Below, piece after piece: positions 16,822 to 26,939 of a DNA stretch of 64,000 bases; the stretch's first letter is position 1; every line of letters starts with the position of its first letter. Under the pieces are notes generated by a model. That model was not told the origin of the DNA, did no database searches, and was given only the letters and a program-made list of their open reading frames with translations. Made by a program: the position numbers and the translations under genes. The DNA is from Kribbella amoyensis. Lineage in GTDB: Bacteria > Actinomycetota > Actinomycetes > Propionibacteriales > Kribbellaceae. Location of the stretch: positions 1,984,001-2,048,000 of the forward strand of contig NZ_VIVK01000001.1 in assembly GCF_007828865.1 (NCBI RefSeq). Reading direction: 5' to 3'.

Positions 16822-17043
16822 ATGACGGACTCCCTCGTCCGGCCGCCTGGAAACGACCCCCGTCCGATTCTGCAGGCCCCGTTGCCGGCCCATGTGCTGG
16901 CCGTGGTCGGCCGGCACCGCCGCCCGGCGTGGCTGATCGGCCGCCTGCACACTGCCGAAGGCTTGCTCGCCCTCGTGCAGTACACCGACGACGACGGGCA
17001 CGAATGCACCGTCCGGGTACCGATCGACCAGATCAGTCTCTGA
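16822..17043 (+). CDS. Small conserved hypothetical protein
   Basis: The 73-aa product begins MTDSLVRPPGNDPRP and contains HVLAVVGRHRRPAWLIGRLHT followed by acidic YTDDDGHECTVRVPIDQISL. Codon bias is typical of the genome. A TTG at 16816 is closer to AAAGGG (16805-16810) and is an alternative start. The region after ~25 looks like a small beta domain. No known family is recognised. Confidence 0.65.
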   Translation: MTDSLVRPPGNDPRPILQAPLPAHVLAVVGRHRRPAWLIGRLHTAEGLLALVQYTDDDGHECTVRVPIDQISL

Positions 17044-17046
17044 GCG

Positions 17047-17466
17047 TCAGGACACCCACGGCCCGACCCCGCCGAGGCGGTCGACCGTGATGTGTGTGAC
17101 GAATCCGGGTGGGTAGTCGTCGCCCGGGAGGAACTCCGCGTCCGGCCCGAGGTAGGTGTGGGCCAGCTCGCGCAGGAGTTCGACGGCGCCGCCCTCGGTG
17201 ATCCGCGCGGTCCCGGTCACCACCAGGTACTCGACCAGGCCGAACTCGTTGCGGTGCGTGGTCTCCAGCGACAGCGCGACCCGGCCGTCGCGGCGGATGT
17301 TCCTGACCTTGCGGTGTTCGGGGACGTGGCCGGCGACGATCTCGTCGCCGTCCAGCCCGACCCAGACCACCGAGACCTGCGGGCTGCCGTCCGGGTTGAT
17401 CGTGACCAGGTGCGCCAGCGCGTTCGACGTGAGCACCGCCCGCGCGCTCTCCGGGATTTCCACCAT
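17047..17466 (-). CDS. PPOX-class F420-dependent oxidoreductase
   Basis: The 139-aa split-barrel protein begins VEIPESARAVLTSNALAHLVTINPDGSPQVSVVWVG (shortened here). That is the Rv1155-like pattern of pyridoxamine-5'-phosphate-oxidase-fold F420 binders. VRNIRRDGRVALSLE and VTGTARITEGGA are further family segments. It probably acts as a homodimeric, F420H2-using reductase. Substrate unknown. It is convergent with the small gene ending at 17043. Confidence 0.88.
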   Translation of the reverse strand: MVEIPESARAVLTSNALAHLVTINPDGSPQVSVVWVGLDGDEIVAGHVPEHRKVRNIRRDGRVALSLETTHRNEFGLVEYLVVTGTARITEGGAVELLRELAHTYLGPDAEFLPGDDYPPGFVTHITVDRLGGVGPWVS

Positions 17467-17564
17467 GCTTCCAAGCTACGGCTGCACGCGGCCGCCGGAA
17501 GCGAGAAGCTGGTGCTGATCGACCCGATGCCGGAACCACGGCAGAGGTGGGGAGGTGAGCGGCG

Positions 17565-18221
17565 ATGCGCAGGCCGTACCACGACCGGACCGCCGCGGGA
17601 CGAGCGCTCGCGGAGCACGTGGCCAAGGTGGTCGACGACGATGACGTCCTGGTCCTCGGACTGGCCCGAGGTGGCGTACCGGTCGCCGCTCCGGTCGCGG
17701 CCGCGCTGGGCGGGCAGCTCGACGTCCTGATCGTGCGCAAGCTGGGTCTGCCGGGGCAGCCCGAGTTGGCGATGGGCGCGATCGCGGGGCCCGGGACGGA
17801 GGTCCAGGTGATCCGGAACGAGTCGGTGCTCGCCCGGGTCTCCGAGTCCGCGTTCGAGGAGGTCCGCCATCGTGAGGAGGCCGAGCTCCGGCTCCGCGAG
17901 ACCCGGTACCGCGAGGGCCGTGCCGCGGCGCCGATCCAGGGCCGGACCGTGGTGCTCGTGGACGACGGACTCGCGACCGGTTCGACGATGCGGGCCGCGA
18001 TCCAGGCCGTCCGCCGGGAACGACCGGCGCGCGTGGTGGTCGCGGTACCGGTCGGTGGTGCCCGTACTTGCCGGCGGCTGGCCGCGGAGGTGGACGACGT
18101 CGTCTGCGCGTGGATCCCGGACCACTTCTCGGCCGTCGGGCAGGCGTACCGCGACTTCGCCCCGGTCCCCGGCGACGCGGTCCGCGCGATCCTCGCCGCG
18201 CACCACGGCAGTACGGCCTGA
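17565..18221 (+). CDS. Phosphoribosyltransferase-family protein
   Basis: The 218-aa protein has the PRPP-binding motif VVLVDDGLATGST at about residues 129-141 and an N-terminal VLVLGLARGGVPVA. The latter is seen in stand-alone PRTase-like proteins, often encoded near stress or dienelactone-hydrolase genes. The base substrate is unknown, and some members may not be true nucleotide PRTases. The ATG at 17565 follows GGGGAGG at a good distance. A perfect hairpin lies 20 nt downstream. Confidence 0.87.
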   Translation: MRRPYHDRTAAGRALAEHVAKVVDDDDVLVLGLARGGVPVAAPVAAALGGQLDVLIVRKLGLPGQPELAMGAIAGPGTEVQVIRNESVLARVSESAFEEVRHREEAELRLRETRYREGRAAAPIQGRTVVLVDDGLATGSTMRAAIQAVRRERPARVVVAVPVGGARTCRRLAAEVDDVVCAWIPDHFSAVGQAYRDFAPVPGDAVRAILAAHHGSTA

Positions 18222-18240
18222 TCGCCGGTCCGGACAGGGC

Positions 18241-18274
18241 GAGGCGCCTCGGCCCGCCAGGACCGAGGCGCCTC
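18241..18274. terminator. Perfect 12-bp hairpin between convergent genes
   Basis: GAGGCGCCTCGG (18241-18252) and CCGAGGCGCCTC (18263-18274) pair exactly around a 10-nt loop, followed by TTCT on the plus strand. It separates the phosphoribosyltransferase gene from the end of pckG. Confidence 0.8.
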
Positions 18275-18292
18275 TTCTCCTACCCCCGACCG

Positions 18293-20167
<1,875 letters not shown>

Positions 20168-20293
20168 CGGCGGCTCTTTCCCTCTCGCGATCGGTCCCGG
20201 CGCCGGCGCCCCTCGGCGTTGAGGGGTACGACACCGGCCGCCGGGGTCTCCGACGGTTCGATCTAGCTCTGGCTGGCGGTGTGTGCATCGCAG

Positions 20294-20334
20294 ACCAGTG
20301 TGTCCAGTGGACGTATACCAGTGTGCAAGTGGTA
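20294..20334 (-). promoter_or_regulatory. Repeat-containing upstream region of pckG, putative operators
   Basis: ACCAGTGTG occurs at 20294-20302 and again at 20317-20325, 23 bp apart. The second copy forms a dyad TACCAGTGTGCAAGTGGTA (20316-20334). The pattern, about 130-170 bp upstream of the pckG start, suggests binding of a dimeric regulator on one face of the helix. The regulator is unknown; GntR-type control of pckG is known in other actinobacteria but is not shown here. Confidence 0.45.
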
Positions 20335-20423
20335 CTAACGATAAGCGACCGTATGGGGTGCTGAGAACCGGTTCCGCGTGAGGCGGGTCACAGATTTTGT
20401 CCGACAATCGCTTTCCCACGAAA

Positions 20424-20459
20424 AGACCGGCCACGCGCGGTGATCGCGCGGGCCGGTCT
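20424..20459 (-). terminator. Hairpin terminator downstream of the 20571-22420 genes
   Basis: AGACCGGCC (20424-20432) pairs with GGCCGGTCT (20451-20459), and the inner CGCGCGG/CGCGCG adds to the stem. On the minus strand the hairpin is followed by TTTTCG, the direction needed for the gene ending at 20571. Confidence 0.7.
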
Positions 20460-20570
20460 GCGGTCCGAAGAGCTGTTTTCCGGTACTTCGTCCGGTGGTG
20501 ACGTCCGGTGGTCGAGTCACGACGGCCGGGGTCGGAGTGCTTGTGGTCCGGCGGCCGTCGGAGCGGTCGG

Positions 20571-21824
20571 TCAGGGGGTCTGGCGCCAGATGTCGTTGAC
20601 GATCCGCTGGACGGCCTGCTCCTCGCCGGGCAGCCCGGTCGCGGCGACCCCGACGAGCCACCACTGTCCGTTGCGGGCGAACGCGTGCGTCATCGTCAGC
20701 GCGTACGGCGGTCCCTGCTGCCGGGTGAACCAGGTCCGCCCGTCCTTGGCGTCCGTCGGCCGCGGCGCCTTGTACTCCTTGGTCCACGCCTGGTCGAACC
20801 CGGCCCGGTCCGCGAGGCAGCCGGCCAGGTCGCGGCACGGGTGCACCGCGATCCGGACGTCGAGACGCGCGTTCCGGGGGTCCGAGTTCGTCACCCGGCG
20901 GTAGATGATCGAGGACGACTCGGCCGCGATCCGCTCGTCGGCGATCGGCGGCGCTGGGAACCCGAAGTTGAACGGCAATCCGAGATCATCGACCACCTGG
21001 ATGTCCGCGCCCTTCTCGTACGAGACCCCGGTGAGCCCCTCGAACCCGACCGCCGGCGGGACGTACGTGATCCCGGACGGTTTCGGGATCCCGGGCAGCA
21101 GGATCGGCGTCGGCAACGGGCTCGGACTGACCGCGACCGGCGGCGCACTCTGCGGAGCCTGCCCGTCGTCCTTCACCGCCGCCCCGATCGCCGCCCCGGC
21201 CGAGAACGTGACACTGAAGACCACCAAGACAGCAGCAACGGCAGCCACATACATCCAAGGCCGCTTCCGCTCCCCGTCTTCATCCGTCGCGTCGCCCCCA
21301 TCAGCCCCGTCGGCGCCCAGGCTGCCACCGCTCGCGCCGGTCGCGAGATCGGTCTCCGGGCCGGTCGCGGGCGCATGGGTTTGGGTGGGATCGGCTAGGG
21401 GTTGTGCGTCTTGGGCGGTGGCCTGGACGGCTTCGGCGGGGATGGGGGCGGCGCCGTACTGGGCGAGCTGGGCGCGGACGGCGTCGACGGAGGCCGTGTC
21501 GTTGCCGATCAACCCGTCGAGCGGATCGATCAACCGCTCGGCGCCGGACTCGCCCGGTACCAGCTGGGTGATCGCGTACGGCCGGACCGCCGTCAGGTTG
21601 GCCGCCCAGAGTGGGGTCTGCTGCCGGCCGGGCTCGAGCGCGGCGACCCGGCTGGCCTGGTCGAGCCGCTCGCGCACCACGGGATCGGCCGCGCCCGCCT
21701 CGCTCAGTACGAGGGCGACGACCTCCATCCCGGTGAACGACCGGCCGCGCCAGATCTCCGCGAGCGGGTGGTCCAGCAGCCGCTGGTCGAACCGGTACCC
21801 GTTGATCTCCGGGGTGCTGGTCAC
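20571..21824 (-). CDS. Single-pass membrane protein with kinase N-lobe-like start, unknown function
   Basis: The protein has 417 aa. Residues ~8-62 ([20 protein letters not shown], then [15 protein letters not shown]) resemble the start of a Ser/Thr kinase N-lobe, but no catalytic loop follows. An Ala/Gly/Asp-rich linker leads to one transmembrane helix at ~190-212 and a Pro-rich stalk. The outer domain contains a CRDLAGC pair and ends [16 protein letters not shown]. It probably senses or binds something outside the cell. Its start overlaps the stop of the neighbouring gene by 4 nt (ATGA), so the two are an operon. Confidence 0.75.
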   Translation of the reverse strand: MTSTPEINGYRFDQRLLDHPLAEIWRGRSFTGMEVVALVLSEAGAADPVVRERLDQASRVAALEPGRQQTPLWAANLTAVRPYAITQLVPGESGAERLIDPLDGLIGNDTASVDAVRAQLAQYGAAPIPAEAVQATAQDAQPLADPTQTHAPATGPETDLATGASGGSLGADGADGGDATDEDGERKRPWMYVAAVAAVLVVFSVTFSAGAAIGAAVKDDGQAPQSAPPVAVSPSPLPTPILLPGIPKPSGITYVPPAVGFEGLTGVSYEKGADIQVVDDLGLPFNFGFPAPPIADERIAAESSSIIYRRVTNSDPRNARLDVRIAVHPCRDLAGCLADRAGFDQAWTKEYKAPRPTDAKDGRTWFTRQQGPPYALTMTHAFARNGQWWLVGVAATGLPGEEQAVQRIVNDIWRQTP

Positions 21825-22420
21825 TTCGCCTCCCAGATCGCGCGGTCCGCGATTACGAGTGCGGCCTGCTCGGCCTTCTCCTTGGTGACCGGGTGGGCCG
21901 AGTACTCGACCCGGACGACGAGGTCGTCGCGGACCACGGCCACCGAGATCGACCAGTCCTGGCCACCGGTCCGGCCGGAGCGGTCGACCTTCGTCGGGTA
22001 CGGGCGGTCCTTCAACGCCTGCCCGGTCTCCCGGTCGAACGCCTGCCGCGCGATCGTGTCCGGGCGCAGCGGCGGCTGGTTCGCCCCGCCCTGCTTGCCG
22101 GCGTGCGGCGTGACGTAGATGTCGAGCGTGCCGGACGTGTACGTGGTCTGCTGCGACGCCGCGACCTCGGCATGGCAGTGCACCTCGGTACTCCCGGTCT
22201 GCACCAGCGCGGCCGGGGTCGTGGCCTTGGGCAACAAGGCGGAGATGTCACCGATCCGCTCGCACAGGTCCCCGGGCAGCTTCCGCGCCACCGCGATCTC
22301 GTCGGGGCTCACCGGCTTCCCGGCCGCGAACCCGAATCCCACCCCGGCGACCGCGGCAACACCGCAGGCGATCGCAGTACCCCGAACCACTCGACGCGCC
22401 ACCCCCGTGACCTTAGCCAT
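21821..22420 (-). CDS. Exported or membrane-anchored protein of unknown function
   Basis: The protein is about 199 aa from the ATG at 22420 (GGGAG upstream); an in-frame GTG at 22441 is the alternative. A basic N-terminus plus hydrophobic stretch (GTAIACGVAAVAGVGFGFAAG) forms a signal anchor. The outer part has LCERIGDISALLPKATTPA and a single VHCHAEV segment. It ends with a beta-rich region (DWSISVAVVRDDLVVRVEY). DUF3558-like lipoproteins have a similar plan, but no lipobox is seen. It overlaps the next gene by 4 nt, so they are probably made together. Confidence 0.7.
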   Translation of the reverse strand: MAKVTGVARRVVRGTAIACGVAAVAGVGFGFAAGKPVSPDEIAVARKLPGDLCERIGDISALLPKATTPAALVQTGSTEVHCHAEVAASQQTTYTSGTLDIYVTPHAGKQGGANQPPLRPDTIARQAFDRETGQALKDRPYPTKVDRSGRTGGQDWSISVAVVRDDLVVRVEYSAHPVTKEKAEQAALVIADRAIWEAK

Positions 22421-22545
22421 GGCTGGGTTCTCCCTGACCACTCAACGTTCGCTGCCTCGGCATGCGGTCTTAGACGTGGAACCGGATCGCACCGGTTCCA
22501 CCGAGTTCCGGACTAATTGCACTGAGTTCCGCTGCGTCGGTGTTC

Positions 22546-23100
22546 TCAGCCGAGGAGGGTCTTGACCGAGCCGCCGGACTCGGACAACTTGCCGCCGAGG
22601 CCGGCCAGCGCCTCGCCGACCGACGCGAGGATCCCGGACAGGTCCTGCAGGTTCCCGGCCAGGCTCTCGATCTCGGTCGCGACCCCGCCGATCTGCCCGC
22701 TCCCGTCGTTCAGCCGCTTCGCCGCCGCGTCCCCGATGCCGGGGATCTTGTCCAGCTCACCGGCCAGCCCGGCCAGCATCCCGGCGGCGTCCTTCAACCG
22801 GTCCTTGGCCGCGTTCATCGTGTCCGCGCTCCCGCTCAGCGCCCGCCGGGCCCCGCCCTCGCCGTCGTCCCCGACCAACGCGGAAGCCGCCTTCGCCGCC
22901 TGATCCCCGGCCTCGGCCAACCCACCACCGATCGTCTTCAGCAACTCGGGCAACCGCCCGATGAACCCGACCGCGTCGTCCGGCAGCCCACGCACCAGCT
23001 TGAGCACCTTCTCGAAGTCGTCCGAGTTCTCCACCACGAACCCGACAGCCTTCGACACGTCCCCCATGTCCCGCCCACCGAGCAGGGCCCCGATATCCAT
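22546..23100 (-). CDS. Helical protein of unknown function
   Basis: The 184-aa protein begins MDIGALLGGRDMGDVSKAVG and is almost wholly Ala/Leu/Gly-rich amphipathic helix. It has glycine-rich repeats of the type GLAGELDKIPGIGDAAAKRL and LAGNLQDLSGILASVGEALA. No signal peptide or cysteine. The repeats suggest a helical bundle or oligomeric coiled coil. It is upstream of, and on the same strand as, the two envelope-type genes. It is not recognised as a known family. Confidence 0.65.
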   Translation of the reverse strand: MDIGALLGGRDMGDVSKAVGFVVENSDDFEKVLKLVRGLPDDAVGFIGRLPELLKTIGGGLAEAGDQAAKAASALVGDDGEGGARRALSGSADTMNAAKDRLKDAAGMLAGLAGELDKIPGIGDAAAKRLNDGSGQIGGVATEIESLAGNLQDLSGILASVGEALAGLGGKLSESGGSVKTLLG

Positions 23101-23219
23101 GCCCGGAATCTAGCCCCAGACCCTCCCGCCGACCCCCGACCAGATCCCCGCGAGTCGCCCTCGGGCAGCCGATTAACACCCCCAGCCCGTCTCCATGTAT
23201 CGTTACTCGACGTTGTCCA

Positions 23220-23292
23220 GCGCTCGTAGCTCAACGGATAGAGCATCTGACTACGGATCAGAAGGTTGGGGGTTCGAATCCCTCCGAGCGCG
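23220..23292 (+). tRNA. tRNA-Arg (anticodon ACG)
   Basis: The 73-nt gene has acceptor stem GCGCTCG / CGAGCGC with discriminator G. The D-arm is GCTCAACGGATAGAGC, the anticodon arm CTGAC-TACGGAT-CAG (anticodon ACG, read as ICG), and the T-arm GGGGGTTCGAATCCCTC. CCA is not encoded. A T-rich terminator follows. Confidence 0.96.
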
Positions 23293-23302
23293 CAGATCGA
23301 AG

Positions 23303-23336
23303 GCCCAGGCAGAGACTCTCTGACCTGGGCTTTTTT
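23303..23336 (+). terminator. Intrinsic terminator of tRNA-Arg
   Basis: GCCCAGG (23303-23309) pairs with CCTGGGC (23324-23330), extended inside by CAGAG/CTCTG, and is followed directly by six T residues. It is a textbook rho-independent terminator 10 nt after the tRNA. Confidence 0.92.
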
Positions 23337-23392
23337 CTGTCCAGAGGCCCGAACAAGGAGGTCGGCCGGCATGCCTCGGCCCGCGTCGGGAC

Positions 23393-24022
23393 TCAGCCGA
23401 CGAACGCGATCGCGTTGCCGTCCGGGTCGCGCACGATGAAGTCGGTGCCGCCCCACGCTTGTTTGGTCAGCTTCTGCACGATCTCGGCGTCGGCGGCCAG
23501 ATACTCCCGGTAGATCTCGCGGACGTTCGGCGTATCGACGAACGCCATGATGAGCCCTTCTCGTTCTGCGGCACCGGCCGCGAACACCGGCTCGTGGACG
23601 AACTTCAGGTGCAAGGTCGCGCCGCCGCGCGACACCGACCCGTAGAACGGCGGGTTGCCGTGCAAGAAGTCGATCCGGAAGCCGAGCTGGTCCCGATAGA
23701 ACGTGGCGGAGGCCTCGACGTCGGCGACGTACAGCACCGGTTTGGCGCTCGCGGCCGCCGTGTTCCGAGTCTCCGGCTGCTCGTCGGTGGGCGGGGCCGC
23801 TTCCGTGCTCGCCTTGAGTTCGGCCCAGCTGGCGCAGCCCGCTTCGAGGGCGATGATCACTTGGGCTTCGGTGAGGGGAAACTTCAGCGCGAGTGCTTCG
23901 CGGTCGGACAGCGTGCGATAGCGCGCGAGCTGTCGGATGCGACCACCGATCGAGAAGTTTCCTTCGCGGTGCCAGCGAACGAGCAGTTTCGCCTGCTTCT
24001 TGTAGGTTTCGAGCTTGGGCAT
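23393..24022 (-). CDS. Glyoxalase/bleomycin-resistance (VOC) protein with ankyrin-type leader domain
   Basis: The protein has 209 aa. The first ~75 residues (KKQAKLLVRWHREGNFSIGGRIR, shortened) end in FPLTEAQVIIALEAGCASWAELKA. That is the helical leader usually found before ankyrin repeats or VOC domains. After a polar linker, a VOC domain begins at ~95 (PVLYVADVEASATFYRDQLG) and ends GGTDFIVRDPDGNAIAF. VOC proteins of this sort bind or inactivate drugs such as bleomycin, or catalyse metal-dependent reactions; the ligand is not known. Confidence 0.85.
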   Translation of the reverse strand: MPKLETYKKQAKLLVRWHREGNFSIGGRIRQLARYRTLSDREALALKFPLTEAQVIIALEAGCASWAELKASTEAAPPTDEQPETRNTAAASAKPVLYVADVEASATFYRDQLGFRIDFLHGNPPFYGSVSRGGATLHLKFVHEPVFAAGAAEREGLIMAFVDTPNVREIYREYLAADAEIVQKLTKQAWGGTDFIVRDPDGNAIAFVG

Positions 24023-24192
24023 GGCGCTCCCTCTTCGGTCCTGAAGTAGGTGGGCCTTGCCCTTTCGGCTGCTGTGCCGCTGCGCCCTACGACCGGGGTT
24101 GAACCCGCGCCTGCGACGTTGAGATTAGCACGGCGAGCTGGCCGCCCGGCGGCGCAACCGACACGCTCGCCACCAGCGGAAGACCGGATCCG

Positions 24193-24594
24193 TCAGGTGG
24201 ATGACCTGGTCTTTTCCACCAGGGCCGTGTGTACGGGTAGGTGAGCGAGGGGCGGCATCTCGTCGAGGCCGAACCATCCGATGTCGTCGTGTTCCTCGGG
24301 GGCGACGTTCGCCGGTGTTCCCTGCCAGTCACGGACGAGCCAGGCGCTGAGGAGTACCGGCTCTTCGGCAGGTCTTGCGGTCAGCCGACACAGGTGAGAG
24401 GCCGAGTCCGTCGCGATCTCTACGCCGAGTTCCTCGTGCAGTTCCCGCGTGAGTGCGCCCAGTTCTGACTCGCCGGTCTCGATGATTCCCCCGGGCAGGT
24501 CCCACACGTTGGGATACGCGCGCTTGTTCGGGCTCCGATGGACGAGGAGAACTCGATCCCTGCGAACCAGCGCGCCAAGAACGACCTTGTGCAT
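24193..24594 (-). CDS. NUDIX hydrolase
   Basis: The protein is 133 aa from the ATG at 24594 (MHKVVLGALVRRDRVLLV). The Nudix box GGIIETGESELGALTRELHE then ELGVE (about residues 36-58) is complete, including the REXXEE metal-binding core. Members hydrolyse nucleoside diphosphates linked to other groups; the closest pattern is MutT-like. The substrate is not predictable. The frame extends upstream to 24639 but homology starts at MHKV. Confidence 0.9.
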   Translation of the reverse strand: MHKVVLGALVRRDRVLLVHRSPNKRAYPNVWDLPGGIIETGESELGALTRELHEELGVEIATDSASHLCRLTARPAEEPVLLSAWLVRDWQGTPANVAPEEHDDIGWFGLDEMPPLAHLPVHTALVEKTRSST

Positions 24595-24651
24595 TCGTGC
24601 AGTAGAGCATGGACATCCGACAGGCTCGAGCCTGATCAACCTCCCAGGACA

Positions 24652-25071
24652 TCAAAGCTGGAGCCGGTCCTGGTCGGCTCGCAGTTCGTCGACCAGCTTC
24701 TCGATGTGGGCACGGATCTCGTCGCGGACCTGGCGGACGACCTCGATCGGTTGGCCGGCCGGGTCGGTGAGCTTCCAGTCTTCGTAGCGCTTGCCGGGGA
24801 AGAAGGGACAGGCGTCGCCGCATCCCATGGTGATGACGACGTCACTGGCCTGCACGTCCGCGGGCGACAGCAGCCGTGGTGTGTTCGCGGTGATGTCGAT
24901 GCCGACCTCTCGCATGGCTTCGACGGCGACGGGGTTGATCCGGCCTCCGGGTTCGGAGCCTGCCGACAGTACGTCGACGTCGTCACCGGCCAGGGACCGG
25001 AGCCATCCGGCGGCCATCTGGGAGCGTCCGGCGTTGTGGACGCAGACGAACAGGACGGTGGGCTTGCTCAC
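24652..25071 (-). CDS. arsC: Arsenate reductase of the low-molecular-weight phosphatase type
   Basis: The 139-aa protein has the P-loop CVHNAGRS (Cys10, Arg16) of LMW tyrosine-phosphatase-fold enzymes. It also carries MGCGDACPFFPGKRYEDWKL, which is typical of actinobacterial arsenate reductases. These reduce As(V) to As(III), often with mycothiol and mycoredoxin. It lies downstream of arsR on the same strand with a 28-nt gap, so the two are likely co-transcribed and arsenite-induced. Confidence 0.92.
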   Translation of the reverse strand: MSKPTVLFVCVHNAGRSQMAAGWLRSLAGDDVDVLSAGSEPGGRINPVAVEAMREVGIDITANTPRLLSPADVQASDVVITMGCGDACPFFPGKRYEDWKLTDPAGQPIEVVRQVRDEIRAHIEKLVDELRADQDRLQL

Positions 25072-25099
25072 GAGGACGCTCCTGCGCTGGTTTCGGTGC

Positions 25100-25468
25100 T
25101 CAATGTGCCGAGGTGGTCTCCGGTACGGCCAGGAGGCCGGCGATCCACTGCAGCCGCTCGGGCACCGGCCAGTAGTAGACCCAGGTGCCGCGCCGCTCGC
25201 AGTCGACCAGGCCAGCCTCCCGCAGCACCTTCAGATGATGCGAGATCGTCGGCCCGCTCACGTCGAACTGAGGCGTCAGATCACAGACGCAGACCTCGTC
25301 ACCGGCCGAGGTGATGATCGAGAACAACCGAAGCCGGATCGGATCGGCGAGCGCCTTGAACACGACCGCGCCCTCGGCGGCCCCCGCTGGGTCGAGGGCG
25401 GTGTCAGAGATCGGCGCGCAGCAGCCCGCGCCCGGGACGGGCGTCAACACGATCTCCTGTTTTGACAT
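25100..25468 (-). CDS. arsR: ArsR-family arsenic-responsive repressor
   Basis: This 122-aa winged-helix repressor carries the metal-binding segment EVCVCDLTPQF (Cys60, Cys62) equivalent to the E. coli ELCVCDL motif. It also has an N-terminal Cys16-Cys17 pair that could be an extra ligand. The DNA-binding helix is VSGPTISHHLKVLREAGLV. Loss of DNA binding on arsenite would induce arsC here and the divergent flavoprotein/MFS operon. It sits next to a dyad at 25473-25535. Confidence 0.92.
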   Translation of the reverse strand: MSKQEIVLTPVPGAGCCAPISDTALDPAGAAEGAVVFKALADPIRLRLFSIITSAGDEVCVCDLTPQFDVSGPTISHHLKVLREAGLVDCERRGTWVYYWPVPERLQWIAGLLAVPETTSAH

Positions 25469-25472
25469 GTGT

Positions 25473-25535
25473 CTATCTTGACTGTTGTCGAATCACGAGG
25501 CAAGCTGACTGTTGTTTCGATGATCTTCAAGATAG
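25473..25535. promoter_or_regulatory. Divergent ars promoter with paired ArsR operator candidates
   Basis: CTATCTTGA (25473-25481) and TCAAGATAG (25527-25535) are exact reverse complements. Within the gap the sequence GACTGTTGT also occurs twice. The region lies between the arsR start (25468) and the start of the flavoprotein gene (25548). This is the expected place for ArsR to repress both directions. Confidence 0.65.
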
Positions 25536-25547
25536 GGAGTTGGCATC

Positions 25548-26939
25548 GTGAGCGAGCAGACAGGGGCGCCGGTCGTCGTCATCGGTGCGGGGCCGGTCGG
25601 TCTTGCGGCCGCCGCGCACCTCGCGGAGCGTGGCGTGGAGTTCACCGTCCTGGAGTCCGGTCCGAGTGTCGCGGCGGCGATCGAGGAATGGCGGCACGTG
25701 AAGCTGTTCAGCCCGTGGCGCTACGACATCGACTCCGCGGCTCGCCGACTGCTCGAACGCTCCGGCTGGACCGAACCCGACCTGGGCAAGCTCCCGACCG
25801 GCGGCGACCTCATCGACTCCTACCTCGCGCCGCTGACGAAGACGCCGGAGCTGGACGGCCGGATCCGCTACGACGCGCCCGTGGTCGCCGTGACGCGGGT
25901 CGGCTTCGACCGTATCCGCACCACCGGCCGCGAGGCCGCGCCCTTCCTGATCCGGCTCGCTGACGGGACCGAGCTGCTGGCGTCGGCCGTCATCGACGCG
26001 GCCGGTACCTGGCGTGAGCCGAACGTCCTCGGCGGTTCGGGCATCCCGGCCCGCGGCGAGGTCGAGACCGTCGAAGGCGTTGCGCACGCGCTGCCCGACG
26101 TCCTCGGCGCCGACCGGGATCGCTACGCGGGGCGTCGTACGGCGGTCGTCGGCGCGGGGCACTCGGCCGCGACGACGCTGCTCGACCTTGGTCAGCTCGC
26201 CAAGGAGGTACCGGGGACCGAGGTTGTGTGGGTTGTGCGAGGCACCGACCAGGCGCGCACGTACGGCGGTGGCGAGGCTGACGAACTGCCCGCCCGGGGT
26301 GCACTCGGCTCCCGGCTCAAGAAGCTCGTACAGTCCGGCCGTGTCGAGCTGGTCAGCTCGTTCCGGATCGAGGCCATCGCGCGCGCCGCGGACAGCCGGG
26401 TGCGGCTCGTGTCCGGCGAGCGGGAGGTGGTCGCGGATACCGTCGTCAACTCAACCGGCTTCCGGCCCGATCACGGCATGGTGTCCGAGCTGCGCCTGGA
26501 CCTGGACCCGATCCTGGGCTCCACTCGCGCGCTGGCACCGCTGATCGACCCGAACAAGCACTCGTGCGGCACGGTTCCGCCGCACGGCGTCGACGAGCTG
26601 GCGCATCCCGAGCCCGGGTACTACGCGGTGGGCGCCAAGTCCTACGGTCGTGCGCCGACGTTCCTGCTCGCGACCGGCTACGAGCAGGCCAGGTCTGTCG
26701 TCGCCGCATTGGCCGGGGACTGGGAAGCCGCACGGGACGTCCAGCTCGATCTCCCGGAGACCGGTGTGTGTTCGTCCAACCTCGCTTATGGAGACACCGC
26801 CGACACGGCCGGCGGTTGCTGCGGCCCGGGCCCCCAGGCGGTTGAGGTCTCCGCACCGGCAGGCCGCGGACTGGCCACCGGTATCAGCGGCGGACTGCTG
26901 ACCGTCGTCGAGGACAAGTCTTCCGGCTGCTGCGGCTGA
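25548..26939 (+). CDS. FAD/NAD(P)-dependent flavoprotein of the ars operon (ArsO-like)
   Basis: The protein has 463 aa with two Rossmann motifs: VVIGAGPVGLAAAAHLAERG near the N-terminus (FAD) and AVVGAGHSAATTLLDLG near residue 197 (NAD(P)H). The plan matches flavin monooxygenase/thioredoxin-reductase-like proteins of arsenic operons, sometimes called ArsO. The C-terminus is unusual: Cys residues cluster in TGVCSSNL, AGGCCGPG and a terminal SSGCCG. These could bind arsenite or another thiophilic ligand (inference). The GTG start at 25548 follows GGGAG. It overlaps the MFS gene by 1 nt (TGATG). The reaction is unproven. Confidence 0.85.
   Translation: MSEQTGAPVVVIGAGPVGLAAAAHLAERGVEFTVLESGPSVAAAIEEWRHVKLFSPWRYDIDSAARRLLERSGWTEPDLGKLPTGGDLIDSYLAPLTKTPELDGRIRYDAPVVAVTRVGFDRIRTTGREAAPFLIRLADGTELLASAVIDAAGTWREPNVLGGSGIPARGEVETVEGVAHALPDVLGADRDRYAGRRTAVVGAGHSAATTLLDLGQLAKEVPGTEVVWVVRGTDQARTYGGGEADELPARGALGSRLKKLVQSGRVELVSSFRIEAIARAADSRVRLVSGEREVVADTVVNSTGFRPDHGMVSELRLDLDPILGSTRALAPLIDPNKHSCGTVPPHGVDELAHPEPGYYAVGAKSYGRAPTFLLATGYEQARSVVAALAGDWEAARDVQLDLPETGVCSSNLAYGDTADTAGGCCGPGPQAVEVSAPAGRGLATGISGGLLTVVEDKSSGCCG

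Noticed and set aside
24085..24140. tRNA-like fragment (GGGTTCAACCCC on the minus strand, with nearby CTAATCTCAACGTCGCAGG)
   Set aside because: No acceptor stem or anticodon arm could be paired; at best a decayed tRNA 3' half.
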